A stretch of DNA of 64,000 nucleotides from Rhexocercosporidium sp. MPI-PUGE-AT-0058 (Eukaryota > Ascomycota > Leotiomycetes > Helotiales). Every line of letters starts with the position of its first letter. Within the stretch, counting starts at the first letter, position 1. The position numbers and the translations under genes are program-made. This document shows positions 23,615-34,876 of this stretch, piece after piece. The stretch covers positions 3,286,001-3,350,000 of the forward strand of contig JAGTJL010000002.1 in NCBI GenBank assembly GCA_020746875.1, given 5' to 3'. The notes below the pieces were generated by a model that made no database searches, was not told the DNA's origin, and saw only the letters and a program-made list of their open reading frames with translations.

Positions 23615-23920
23615 ACGCATCATCAAGCGGCGATTAATTATTGTAGGATTTGAGCGAGACATCGAGAATTTTGCACTTGGTATCCAAAATTATACCGGGA
23701 TTTCATGAAGCGTCTGCGCGGCTGCGGCACCTTTAGCAATATCCCTCCATTTGTTGATTCTCGTTGAGCAATTCTGATCCATATGTTTGAAACCCACACT
23801 TGCAAGGGTACACTGGATGAGCATTCAACGTTCTTGTTTGAACGTACTGAAAAGCCTCGACAACATCTTGACGAACTCCTACAGGTAGAAGCTTTATTTC
23901 CTTCAACCACTTCTTATATA
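23615..23920. other. Short convergent spacer
   Basis: Shared 3' region between the convergent COG4 and isochorismatase-like genes. No frame with features. Confidence 0.6.
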
Positions 23921-24644
23921 TTATACATCCTCCAACCCCATCTCAGCCAATACATCCGCAACCTTCACAGCTCTCGCATACTCCCCCTTCAAGCTCTCGA
24001 CGTGTACGGCACACACAGTCTCCGCATCAAACTTGCCCCCTCGCTTAGCCCACTATCTCAGAACGTCAGCATCAATTCCAACCACCATCAAAACATCTCT
24101 AGAACCGACGAAAAGGAGCAAAACTAGAGACGCCTACCGCAGCAACCGCATCCTCCACCACCACCAAATCACCCTTTACCACCCTCCCCTCCACATCAAC
24201 ATGATCCGCCACCCCCAAATCACACGCCGATCTGACCGTCGAGCCCAAACACAGATCCACCGACAGCCCCACGAAATAAATCCTCCAAACCTCCTTCTCC
24301 TTCAAATACGCTTCCAATTCCGGCGTGAAGCGCGTGATGAAAGCCGAGTTTGTCGATTTGCTGAACACAGGCTCGTTTCCTTGTGGAAGGGAAGAGGGGT
24401 GGAAGTTTATCCCAGGGGAGGAGGGGTGCAAGGGGGAGAGCGGGTTGGTGGATCTGTGGTAGATGTGGATTATCTGGGGCGAAGTGGGGGATTTGGGGAT
24501 CGAGCGGAAGGAGGTGAGGAGTTTGGAGATGTTGGGTTCGTAGGAGGGTGTGCTTCGTGAGGGACCCCAGAAATTCGTGGGGGAGGAGAGGGCGCCGATT
24601 TGGCTGTCTACTAGGATGAGGGCTGTGTGTGAGTGGTCGGTCAT
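23921..24644 (-). CDS. Isochorismatase-fold cysteine hydrolase
   Basis: Two exons, 24644-24138 and 24052-23921, join in frame to 212 residues, a typical size. The triad of the family is visible: Asp13 in ILVDSQIG, Lys96 in FSKSTNSAF, and nucleophile Cys132 in VGLSVDLCLGST, with the downstream helix VRSACDLG. After the splice the protein continues WAKRGGKFDAETVCAVHVESL and ends LEDV. The family hydrolyses isochorismate, nicotinamide, ureido or other amide substrates. Some plant-associated fungi and oomycetes deploy isochorismatases against host salicylate, but this protein lacks a signal peptide and no substrate can be assigned. Confidence 0.9.
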
Positions 24645-25466
24645 GGTTCCGGATGAGGGGGAAGTTTTTAAGTGTGCAATGTTTTTGCTGACTTTGTAGC
24701 TGTGGAGCTGTTAGATGGAAGAAGGATTGCGATGTAAAGACTCTTTAATAGAAGAGATAATGCGAGTCATCGGCTTTCGAGAGAGGTGTGGTATGCGAAT
24801 CGTCGGATTCTGACATCAGCTGGACACGATGGGGGAGTGAACCATGTGACTGTTCACTCTCACATCTGCTTGTTTGTATTCTCAAAGTCGCATCACAGCA
24901 ACAACATGCAACACAATCAGCTAAATGAATATTGGATCGACTCTCAGGAGTCCTTATCGAACGAATCACTCACCCACCCAGAAGGAGCTCTCCTAGGCTC
25001 ATAAAGCCCTACCCGATCAGGAACATGCGAATGAACTTTGTCCCATTTCAATCAGTTATTATGTGCCAAGTTTCGGGTAGTACCTCAAAATGCCAAGAGT
25101 TTGGGGTAAATATAGAGTGGTTGATCTCGTCTTATAATAGACAAAGGGTGAATCCACTGGTTGCACAAAGAGGGTCAGGTTATTTCGAGCCTCATATCAT
25201 GTCTTTGGTTGGTTTGCCAACGTTCACGAATTTCGTGAATGCGAGTCTTCCAGATTATTCCTACCAGGCTCATCGATAGTCACTTGTGTCGAAATAATGT
25301 GTGGTCCAATATCGCAACCACGCTCTCATAAATCAAGAATTTTATGATAATCCGGACTATTAATGAAGTCGGAAGCACAGTTCAGAATATTGGGAATGCT
25401 TTACACGACCCGATATTCTTAGCTTCGCCGCTGGAATTTGTTCATTGTGAACTTCGCTGCGTCTTC
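24645..25466. other. Intergenic, no gene seen
   Basis: Plus-strand frames 24786-25004 and 24932-25279 have no recognisable features. It includes the promoter side of the isochorismatase-like gene. Confidence 0.5.
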
Positions 25467-26045
25467 TTAAGATGGATCATCCTGTAATGTTCGAATTCCG
25501 TCAGTCGGTTCCATCATCAAAAACACTCGCCAACCATCAATCTCGTTCTCGCCACAACATCGCCCAACGGTTATTCGTGGACCGGAAATCTCTGCCTCCA
25601 GAACTACACAAGCTCTCCATAAATTTGTAGACGACCAACAAGTCTTTACCATACTCAACAAATCAAGGTAACGAAGCAATGGGATACCTCACCTACATAT
25701 ATGAATTCTATGACGCACTGAAATATAGCTCCGCAAACTCACCCAGCCTTCTCGACCTCGACGAACTCCTCCGTCCCAAATACATGAAGCGAGAATCAGC
25801 TGGGACAATGCCTATCCGAAATAGATGAACACATCCTTACGATCGACTCTCCCAATTTCTCTCCCAAAATCGAAGGCGAAGAACCATAAATGAAAGATAC
25901 CTTCCAAGTACTATTCCCGGGTGGTCCTGTCCACGAAATCCTCGCCGCGTCATGCTGTTCCCAATTCGCCGTAACGAGCGAGGGCGATTTTGCTGGGGGT
26001 GGGGGTCGGAGGTGGAGAGGACTTTCAGATGTAGAGATCTCTTAA
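25467..26045 (+). pseudogene. Decayed DUF3431-family gene
   Basis: Three plus-strand pieces in order match the fungal DUF3431 (glycosyltransferase-like) pattern as I remember it. First, NLVLATTSPNGYSWTGNL from about 25537 is the family opening, ending at a TAA. Second, NQGNEAMGYLTYIYEFYDAL at about 25660-25730 is the conserved GNEA..YLTYI..FYD block, ending at a TAG. Third, FQVLFPGGPVHEILAASCCS followed by QFAVTSEG at about 25898-25985 is the cysteine-containing C-terminal core. Stops and phase changes separate the pieces and no splice scheme rescues them; the central region of the domain is shortened. No intact copy is in the window. The motif match is seen; the family name is from recall. 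Confidence 0.7.
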
Positions 26046-27071
26046 GTTGCCCTCCTCGGGTCTCGAAGATCCAGATCGAGATCGCTCGAGATTAAGATTC
26101 AGGTTCAGCACGGCATCCCCCGGTACATACAGACACGATACGGTAATTATTTTCCGTGCCTGTCCTGTCCTGTCCTGTCTTCTTCGCCTTGCTTTGCTCT
26201 GCTTTGCCTTTGCCTGGACCAACACCCTGAGTAATTCCAGTCCAATCAATGCGAATGCGAACCCTTTCCTCCCCCTTTCCTCCCCCTTCCATCCCTTCCC
26301 TTCCTTCCCTCCTGCTGCCATTTCTCACGAAGCGAATTGGAAGATACTACTGAATGAGAGTCTTGTGCTATGAGATGTGGTGTAGATAGACAGACGGAAA
26401 AGAAAAGAAAAGAAAAAATCGCTCTCTTCGGCTATGAAAACTGAATCACACGATAGTCTTTCCAATCTTTCCACACATGCACAGCCGCATCGCATTGTTA
26501 GTCGCGATCAGCCTTCCGTCACGGGGTAAATCATGCGGGTTACATAACCTGGTTGCAGTTTGTCGTGAATTTCCTCCTCGGACTCACTCGGCCACGCGCA
26601 TGCCTCGAGCCTCCAGCCTCCGCCAATCAATCAACCCAAACTCCTCCAGCCCCCCAGCAGAAATCGGCCAATACTTGGCTCCCCCGTATTCCAGAACAGA
26701 AAATTAAACTCAAATAGTGCAAACCCAAACATCTCGTACATTCAGACACCTAATTGGGTTGGTAGGATGCACTAATAAATACGGCGATAATTCTGTTGGC
26801 TGCATTGCTTTTCCCCCTCGCGTCTCGCTTACTGTACTGCAAAGTAAATGGCTGCGCCATCGCTCGATCCTCCTGCTGGACCCCGAGGCTGGCGGGATTA
26901 GAGGCTCTCACTCCTCACACTTGTGCGACTCAGGCTCACCCCATCACGTCAAACCCAACCTAGCATGCAAGTTCTTGACTTCAAGAGCTCTTGATTCAAG
27001 TACGACTCGCATGTCGTTCCTAACCAGATGAGAAACGAAAAATAAGACACGAAACAATAAGATAGAGAATC
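26046..27071. other. Intergenic, promoter side of the GT8 gene
   Basis: No coding feature recognised. It contains the pyrimidine-rich repeat listed next and the likely 5' leader of the glycosyltransferase gene. Confidence 0.5.
26156..26316 (+). repeat. Pyrimidine-rich low-complexity tract with CCTGT repeats
   Basis: Starts with four CCTGT-type units, passes through TTTGC-rich sequence and ends with runs of CCTTTCC, CCCTTCC and TTCCCTTCC. Such CT-rich tracts are frequent upstream of fungal genes; it lies about 0.8 kb before the GT8 start codon. Confidence 0.7.
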
Positions 27072-28191
27072 ATGAAATGGAGGCCCCGGACTCGCAGAGC
27101 AAAGCGCACGTACATCATTCTCGTCGCCATCACAGCTTTTTACTTCCTGAAACTCACATTCTGGGATTCCGGACCCATCAAATTTGACCCTGGATACGGT
27201 GTTCTCAGAACTACAGACAACTCCTCAAAAGTTGCGATCGCGACGTTCCTGTGTGAGAATTATGTTGGCAATGAACATGCAGTGGATAATTACTTTATCG
27301 GTGCGAGGACGCTACATCATCAGTTAAAGATTGCACCAGAGACGAGGATGGAGAGGGAAGATGTGGCGTTCTTGGTTGTTGTTACTAAAGCGGTTTCGAA
27401 GGAGAAGAGGGAGAGGTTGGAGAGGGATGGGGCGAGGGTTGTGGTTGTTGATGATGTAAAGTTGCCGTGGTGGGTTAGGACGGGGGTGAAGAAGTGGAAG
27501 GATCAATTTACAAAGTAAGTGACAAGCTGCTCAGAGTCATATCTCAAAATTTATGAGCGATCCTGTTATTTAAAAGTCCCGGAGACGTGTTTCCAAATCA
27601 AACGCTTACAAGACCTCCAGGCTCCGCATCTTCGAGATGGTAGAATATGAACGCATCCTCTTCATAGACTCAGACACCCTAATCACTCATCCCATCGACG
27701 GTATTTTCAACGAGCCAATCGTCAGGCACCCAGCCCAAACACTGGGAACCCTCACACGACAAATTAAATCCGACGAAGCACTCCTCCCAGCAAACTACCT
27801 CTTTACCGCGCGCTCCGACAACGCTCTAGCCGGCGAGCGCGACCACCCCTTTCCCCCAAACTCCACCAACGTCTTCTCGGCCGGTTTCTGGCTCGCTGCT
27901 CCTTCCCACGAGATGTTCACTTACCTGATGTCAGTCATGCAGCATTGGCGACGTTTCGATCCGTTTACCATGGAGCAGAGCTTGCTGAATTATGCGTTCA
28001 GGAGGGAGGGCCCTATGCCGTGGGGTGAGTTGGATCCGAAGTGGAGTGCGACGTGGCCGAATGCGAGGGATTGGGAGGCAGGAGTCGTGAGCTTGCATGA
28101 GAAGTGGTGGAATGTTGGACCGGAGGATTTGAGGGAGAAATGGAGGAAGGCGAAGGAGGAGATGGAGAGGTATTTTGATGGGAAGACTTGA
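27072..28191 (+). CDS. Type II membrane glycosyltransferase, GT8 (glycogenin/GNT1-like)
   Basis: Exons 27072-27514 and 27621-28191 join in frame to 337 residues. A basic N-terminus (MKWRPRTRRAKRT) precedes one membrane anchor at about residues 15-29, as in Golgi glycosyltransferases. The metal-binding DxD motif is in RILFIDSDTLI, right after the splice. VFSAGFWLAAPSHEMF is the second family block, and HEKWWNVGP near the C-terminus fits the third metal ligand. The first exon carries the nucleotide-sugar half (KVAIATFLCENYVGNEHAVD). Family knowledge says it transfers a sugar from UDP- or GDP-sugar; the acceptor is unknown. Confidence 0.88.
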
Positions 28192-28446
28192 CCCCCTTTG
28201 ATACCCTAGATTCTTAGAGTCAAATTTATGGATGATGATTTACTGTTTATGAATAACTGAGTTCTACAGCTTGTCACATGGTTGCATATGGGTCAGGCTG
28301 GTGAGATGCAATATCTCAATTTTTTTTCTCTCCATTATGAAGTTGTCTCTCAAGACGCGGCAGCGAAACAAGCTGCCTTCAGAGTTCCATCCATTCTCAC
28401 GAAGCAAGAAACCATTCGCAAGCAATTGACAATCAGCTCAGCCACC

Positions 28447-29424
28447 TCAGGCAAGCAAAGCCTCATACTCGCCATCGAGCCGGTCAATCTCATGCAGACG
28501 CTCACGCTCCCGCAAGCTCAACTCAGCACTAGGTGCATCAGGGGAAACACGTCTCTTCGCCCAGCCCTGACGAGAAACATAACCCTCCTCACCCTTCTCG
28601 ATACCATTCTCCTCACTGCAATTCAAGCACCACTTCAAAAAGGGGAAGCCATTTTCATCAAGAGCACCATGCGACATGTCGAAGGACATGGCTTCCTTGA
28701 CTTTCAGACCGGACTTCATCTGCTTGTTGCGTTGCAGGAGCTTGAAGAGCCGGTAGGACTTGTAGTCGGCGCGGTGGCAGCTGTAGACGGAGCGGAAGGA
28801 GAGAAAGAAGAGGTAGGCTTTGTAGCGGCGGATGGGGATGCTGCGGAAGGGGTTGATGTAGGTGTCGACGTGCTTAATGGTTACTGTGTAGCCAGTCTTT
28901 TGGTAGGGGTAGGCGGGCGCGGCGTCTCCGGTGATCCCTTGGAATAGAAAGTCAGCTCGGGCTCAATACTGTGCATTACAAAGACCACAAATAGAGATCC
29001 GAATCTGGACACTTTCTGTGTTGCGAAGGAAGGGGAACAAAGTAGGCGTGGGCCATCTTACAGATTATGTCGTAGATCGCATCAACAACTCCATCGGGCT
29101 CGCTGTCAGAGTCGGAATCGGAAGCAGACTCTTCATTGTCGAAGTACGGAACGGAGAGTAGACGTTTGGGACCATCAACATTGGTACTGATATTCTTGGC
29201 GTTCTTGCGCTTGCGGCGATCCTGCACGAGAATTGCAGGATTAGCTTTGATTCTGGCAGATATGAAGTAATGGTGTGTGGCCCGATGGAGAAAAAGATAA
29301 AGGAGAGACGTAGGGTTGTGGGAGAAGCCAGAGAGCTGCAAAATACTCTGGAAGTTTGGAGTCGGAGGAGGAACCAACTCGAAGGACTCGAAGGAGTCGA
29401 AGGAGTCGAAAGATCACTTACCAT
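28447..29424 (-). CDS. Member A of an uncharacterised tandem gene family (GWAK family)
   Basis: Model: exon 29424-29422 (only the ATG, followed by GTAAGT), 29221-29062 and 28937-28447, giving 217 residues in frame. An alternative acceptor further upstream, for example after CTTCCAG near 29355, would lengthen the N-terminus. Order of features: basic N-terminus (DRRKRKNAKN), GPKRLLSVPYF, an acidic Ser/Asp/Glu run, DAIYDII with a splice junction creating the next Trp, YTVTIKHVDTYINPF, then FLKWCLNCSEENG and GWAKRRVSPDAP before a charged tail. Members B (31261-32026) and C (32734-33613) share the YD(I/V)(I/V)-W junction and the GWAK(R/L)R block. I know no name for this family. Probably cytosolic or nuclear. 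Confidence 0.7.
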
Positions 29425-30262
29425 GATTGCGGTGTGATCTCAGATCGAGACAATTTGACGAGTGGCTGCTTGTTACAGAAACAGTGATCGACAAGAAAGA
29501 AACAGAAGATAGTATTTATAAGAACAAGATGGAGAGTTGAATGGTGGTGTTTGGGCTCTTGCTATTGAGGACTACGGTACTATTGAGCGCGATCATATAG
29601 AGAAAGAAGCGGCCTACAATCGCCACCCCGAGTAGAGATAATGCTATTGAGAGACTAGTCTAGGCATCTCTAGAATGATCCTAATAGCCCTTTGGCCCAT
29701 TACCTTGAGAAAATGCATTTTCAAATTCTTCGCCTATCTCAATATCAGTTAGTTGCAAAGTGAGGAGCACGAGGAGTGCAATTGCAACACAGCTTCACCC
29801 AGAAATCTCAACTTCATCAGGAACAGAGGTCGAGAACCGTCATGGTAATTCATTCTTCTCGTATTGATGCACTTTTATCAAAACCCCACTGCCAAAGCTC
29901 CCTTCCTATTTTCAAACCATCAACTCATACACCACCTCGATCCACCCACCCCAAAAACAGTATCACCTCCAACAGGCCAAAATCAACCTACTCCTCCTCA
30001 CATGAGCTTCTCACCAGCCTCGGCGCATCAAATTCAATCTCGACCCTCTGATTATTAACAAATCAACAACTATTCGTTCACACTTGTTTCAGGAACACCT
30101 TTGTGAGTTAAACATTCCCGTAGCACTCAAAAAGATTGGAATTAATTATTGCACGAACAACGTATATATTGGATGTTGCAAATTGATCTCGATCCTCATT
30201 TATAGTCTGTCTAAATCATGCGACCTCAACCTGTAGGATTATTCTTATCGATCTCCTCATCA
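29425..30262. other. Intergenic, no gene seen
   Basis: Short plus-strand frames at 29776-30058 are proline/threonine-rich and unsupported. It holds the promoter of member A. Confidence 0.5.
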
Positions 30263-30624
30263 TCAATCCCTCGCCCCCCCCCCAATAATCACATGATAAC
30301 CCTTCGCCCGATCGACGTGAACCTCGAGGTACAGGTACGGAATCGTGTCGTTCCAGGATTGTCTTCTGGAATTACAGATTCGTTCGAGTTGGTTGCAGAG
30401 AATTCTACGAGCATAGCGGAGTTGGAGAAGTAAAAACTGCATCACAAGTAGACCACAAACTCAAAAGTGAAATGAAAATGAAAGCTTCGGCAAAACCGTA
30501 CTATAGACGGCTTCGTATGGACCGGCGCTGTAGAAAGTCTCGTGCGTCTTGAAGGTATCAGCATACGGTTGCTGCTCGCTACTTGAAATGTTGTCCTTTT
30601 TATTTTTGTTGTCGGCCATCTCAA
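30263..30624 (-). pseudogene. Possible broken fourth copy of the GWAK family
   Basis: From 30619 a minus-strand frame starts MADNKNKKDNISSSEQQPY and reaches PYEAVYS, comparable in position to the DAIYDII or IAVYDVV region of members A and B. Further on, in another frame, YLYLEVHVDRAKGYHVIIGG resembles the segment of member B ending VIIGGWAKLR. The frame then runs through a G10 run (plus strand C10, 30274-30283) and stops within four codons. Similarity is by eye and short, so this is tentative. Confidence 0.3.
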
Positions 30625-31260
30625 CTTTGTTGGTTTGTTTTGGCGGAGTGTCTAAGCGAGAGACTTGAGGATGACAGCAACATCCCCAGGCTCGAAATTT
30701 GAGAGGTACCAACTTTCGTTTCGTTAGCCCCAATGACTTACCATACATGCACGAATGGGACCTCCCTCGATAAACGTGATGATCGAAACGTCGCTGGGTG
30801 CCGCCTGATGCGAAATGCATGTATGTCACAATCGAGAGTGTTGGAGTGATCTGTCGGCTGAACCAGGAGAACTGGGGAAGATGAGTACCATGCGTGGCGC
30901 CACCTAAGGAAAAATTTATTACGAAACCTGATAGTGATTTGGAAGAAGAGACTAATGTCGAGTCTGAGATGCCGCTGTCTGAATTTCCGGCAGATCACCA
31001 TCACAAGTTACATGGGTTATGTTTGTTTCATAATTGTTGCACTTCATGGTCTTCTGTCTTATCTGGTGGGGCATAGATATCATGTATGAAGTATCGTATT
31101 GAGTGAATAATTCGTTCGTGAAGATAGCAAACAGCAATAGTCAATCTCATAGGTGAGCAAGCGCCCCACCCGCAAGCCAGAACAACATCTCCACACCAAA
31201 CCCTCCATATGACTTCCTTCAAGAGAACTTATCAGATGCCCCTCTGCCTCAAAGCAAGAC
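30625..31260. other. Intergenic, no gene seen
   Basis: Several short overlapping frames on both strands, none with features. It includes the 3' flank of member B. Confidence 0.45.
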
Positions 31261-32026
31261 TCAGCGAAACCAATGGTCAAAGACTTCCCGCCTGTGTATG
31301 CTCTTTGGCAGCCCCTCCGGATCGGACAACCTCTCATACTCCTTGTCGCTCAACACAGCAGGCACATGAGCCACATTCCTCAACTTCGCCCACCCCCCAA
31401 TAATAACCTGTTCCCAATCCGTCTTCCTGAAGACCATACACAGGCCCATAAACTGATTCTCATCGTCGTCCAGAAGTGGAGGGTCAGGGAAGAAGAACCG
31501 CGGCTTCTCCATCCAGAAATGCTCGCCGCCTCGGAGGAAGGTGAAGTCGAAGAAGGTATATTCATTGCGTGAGGCTTTGCAGTTATACTCGTTGGTGAGA
31601 ATGTCCTTGCTGTTGTCGACGGAGTATGTGAAGTAGGCTTTGTAGGTTCGGTAGATGTATTTCTCGTCTTCGATTTCGATGCGGTTGATGATCAGGGTCT
31701 TGGAGGCGAATCCTCGTACGTTGCTGCCTTCACCTCCGTCGCCACTACGCCACTGGAGTTGAAGAAGTATGTTAGATTATATATGACAAGGAACAGAACG
31801 TTGGAATGGCGTTCATCATAAATCGAGGCTTGAGGGAAATTTGAACAGGGATACTTACAACGACATCATAGACTGCGATTGTTTCGCCTTCATAGACGAC
31901 AGCTGGCAGCGTTGACTTCGGGTCACTTATCAGGCCTTGCACCTCTGGCGATCCCGATTCTGACATGATGGGAGTTCCGAAGGTGTAGTAAGGTGATTGG
32001 GGCGAGGTAGCTGGAGTTAAATGCAT
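31261..32026 (-). CDS. Member B of the GWAK tandem family
   Basis: Exons 32026-31859 and 31752-31261 give 219 residues; a second ATG at 31966 (MSESGSPEVQG) would give a 199-residue form and is equally plausible. Features: acidic/polar N-terminus, ETIAVYDVV, intron, then Trp as the first residue of exon 2 (WRSGDGGEG), a beta-rich region (TLIINRIEIEDEKYIY), FTFLRGGEHFW, DENQFMGLCMVF, and VIIGGWAKLRNVAHVP before a charged tail. The intron position matches that in member A. Spacing and shared strand with A and C indicate local duplication. No signal peptide and no membrane segment; function unknown. Confidence 0.72.
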
Positions 32027-32733
32027 AATTAGATATGCTTAGCGCGGAAAGTCGAACTCGTTTGCGAAAGATCGTAGTTACTAGTATCTTCCAAAAGTGA
32101 ACAGCATCCTCGCAGGGCATCTGGAAAAAGGCGGACAAGAAGGATCTACATTGTGCTTTTAGGCGTGCAAAGAACAGGGTTCTGTTTCTGCTTACAAAGG
32201 GATGTCGAGCAAACCATTGAGATCTAGATAGACAAACACCCTTCTCAAATGCATATAAAGTCCAGTATTCCAACCAGGCGCACATAAATTAGTGCAGGGC
32301 CATTGTTCCCTCTCTAGCTCCGTACGCTATTTCAAGATCATCCAAACTTCTCTCATCCTCCGCAGTCAAGACCGTCTCCGTCGCAGAGTCAAAGTTGCCA
32401 GTGCGACATTTGCGGAGAGAAACGATGTCACTCGACATCCTTCTAGAACGTGACTCCTTTCGATCTTCAGTGAAAGCATTTTTGCATGCAAGTAACGATA
32501 CTTTGATCACGGCGAGATTTCTAGATCTGGGGTGTATAACAATCTCAAAACACCACAGAATGTGATTCATGCAAAGGAGGCAGACATAGAAATTTCTCCA
32601 GCTTGACGATGAAGAAATCTCATTGACCATCGATCCATCTTCATCCACGTAAATATGCATCCAGAGTTCGAAAGCAAGACCAACCCAAAAAATGGCAAAC
32701 GAAGGTCCAAGCCTTGGTATTCCAACCAACAGA
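32027..32733. other. Intergenic or unresolved frame between members B and C
   Basis: A minus-strand frame (32789-32289, 166 codons) overlaps the 3' end of member C. It has a hydrophobic stretch (FAIFWVGLAFELWMHIYV) and a charged C-terminus (ETVLTAEDERSLDDLEIAYG) that resembles the tails of the GWAK family in composition. I cannot decide between chance and a remnant. Confidence 0.3.
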
Positions 32734-33613
32734 TCAGACCCCGGAAAACGGGATCCATCTTGCAGGAACTCCATGTCCGAAAATGCCAAGCAAGTCTGCC
32801 TCCAGCTTTACAGCTTTTGCGGAGGCTTCGCCATCCAGTCTTTGCTTCTCAGCTTGACTGATCACAGCAGGTGGACATCCATCAACTCCAGTCCTCAACT
32901 TAGCCCAGCCGTAGACCTGTGAATATGGCTTTGACCAATATCCCTCCCTGACTTCTGCCACCGAAAAGTGGAAGCCTAGGAATGCTTCACCGTTGTTATC
33001 AATCAAACCGTTTTTGAAGGACAGGCTAAAGGAAGCATCTCCCTTGCCATCTTCTTCGACAAAATCCATTGTCATAGTTCCGTTCATCCATTGTATACTG
33101 AAGTTTTTGAACTTTCTTTGGCTAGGTGCACCTTCATCTGATAGATCGCAATAGCCCTTGACCATGTACAGTACTTGCTAAATCGGAAGCAGAACGTGTG
33201 GTAGGGATCATGGTGCCAGCTTCCAAGGTGACCTTTCGGATCTTGATTCTTTCTTCGTAGTCGGGTCGCGTGAGACTCTTGAACTTATCATCTTGACGGA
33301 CACTCCACTAATTGAAAGTCAACCTTTCTTCTCCAAGATTTCGATGTGGAAGTCTCCCAAATTCCTGTCATTCACAGCGCAACTTTACAGGCGGGGAAAA
33401 GATTCAGAGCCACGGCAGCCAAGAAGAATGAACGAGAATTTGAACGTACGATGATGTCGTATTTGCAACCGTGGGATCTTCCCGTCCGTCAGAATTAGCA
33501 TCCGAAGCCTGGGAACCCTCAGGGTTTGATGAGGCGGGGTCGTCGTATTGCGACGCTTCTGAATCGTCAATCATATCTGACATATCTGGTGGCAAATCTG
33601 ACATGCTCATCAT
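32734..33613 (-). CDS. Member C of the GWAK tandem family, exon structure partly unresolved
   Basis: The last exon (from about 33190 to 32734) is clear: QVLYMVKGYCDLSDEG, FSIQWMNGTMTMDF, FSLSFKNGLIDNNGEAFLGF, then YGWAKLRTGVDGCP and a charged C-terminus. The first exon starts with ATG near 33613 or 33604 and is acidic and Ser/Asp-rich (SDMIDDSEASQYDDPASSNP), like members A and B. A middle piece beginning WSVRQDDKFK (33309) follows an ATTAG acceptor and again puts Trp first in the exon, as in member B. An intron of about 55 bases ending GATTTAG would connect it to the last exon, but its donor (GTCACC) is weak and the junction to exon 1 is ambiguous. Function unknown. Confidence 0.6.
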
Positions 33614-34876
33614 CTCGGTCTGAGTTTCTTGATGGGAATTGTGGCACAGTTGGATGGGGGTAAGTTTGAAATTTGGTGGAGGTCACTCCCCACTGTATGT
33701 GTGTGGAAGGCATTCTCCAGAGTCACGCTGAAAGGAACGTAGGCACTTGGCATGATGTGGAAACAAACCGCCGGCATGTGTAGTTCTTGACACTTTCTTT
33801 GACGTTTTTCCATACTGCTTAAGCTTCAAACAGGCGCTTCTTTAGACACAAGAAGACACTAGACATGGAAATCCCCAGACGGTTGGGCTCCAAGGATTTA
33901 GTTTCGACTGTAGCAAAGACCTAACAGTCTGTGATTGAGTCTATATGGAGAAGATGGGAAGCAAAAAGCAGGATGGATTGCATGAATCTGGATTGCTGTT
34001 GTCTCCGATCAAACATTTATTGAGCTGAGTGAAACAAGAAAAATAACAATCATATTCAATTTTCATCAAGAGACAGAAAATGAAATAAGTTTTAGAGACA
34101 GTAGCGCATCATGTCTCCGCGAATGCATCCAAAGGAAAATTGATCATGTGCGAGAGAGAATGCTCACTACCTCCCTACCTTAAACGGAAAGTAGACAACA
34201 TGATAGATGATGCCCGTGACTTTGTTCATTTACGTGCCACGAGCGATTATAAACAGCGCCGCGGCTTCAGCAGTATCCTTTCAGAATCTATAGATGGTAG
34301 AGAGTCTGTGGATTCTTTCGAAAGAAAGCGTCCCTTCATCCGATGCACCTTCCCGTGGAGAACTTCGAGTGAGTCTAGGGACTGGAAGAAGAGCGCGAAG
34401 CGGAGATGTTCCTGGAAGCTGCTTAAGATACTGGGATACATCAAAAGAGACAGGACTTCTGGAAGCATCTTGACCTCGCAATCAAAAGGGAAACAATGTA
34501 AGAAAGCAGGAAATCATGCAGTCGATGATCGTGGTTGTTGAATTTGAGATATGGAGATAGGTTGACTTAAGCGAGTAGTAGCCTCGCGCTACGGAAATCT
34601 CAGCCTTGCAGTTGCAGCCAAAATTTATCCACTTCGAGTCATCCTCCTCCCACAAACACTACCTTCCTCTTACCACTCCTAAAAGAACAGCACCAATCAT
34701 CAATGTCTCCAACCCAAACAACACAGTGATACTCAAAAGTCTGAGAATGTACAATACCCCCGAATACCATTTACAGGTTCATTTAAGCGCAGAAGTCGTA
34801 GGATACGGCGATAGACACACTGGCTCTCCCCGCTCGTCGAAGTCTGGCAGAGCAGATATTCAAAGCATCTTTCAAA
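33614..34876. other. Intergenic upstream of SUA5 and member C
   Basis: The plus frame 34140-34541 (133 codons, ATG) is rich in Lys/Arg/Ser and has no domain. The plus frame 34606-34992 overlaps the SUA5 start in another phase and is probably leader. No other feature. Confidence 0.4.

Noticed and set aside
24033..24560. Long plus-strand frame (175 codons) opposite the isochorismatase-like gene
   Set aside because: It is antisense to a gene with a complete catalytic triad and clean splicing, and its own product is low-complexity His/Arg/Gly-rich text.
32289..32789. 166-codon minus-strand frame as an additional GWAK-family gene
   Set aside because: It overlaps the end of member C in another phase, lacks the GWAK block, and only its charged tail is reminiscent of the family.
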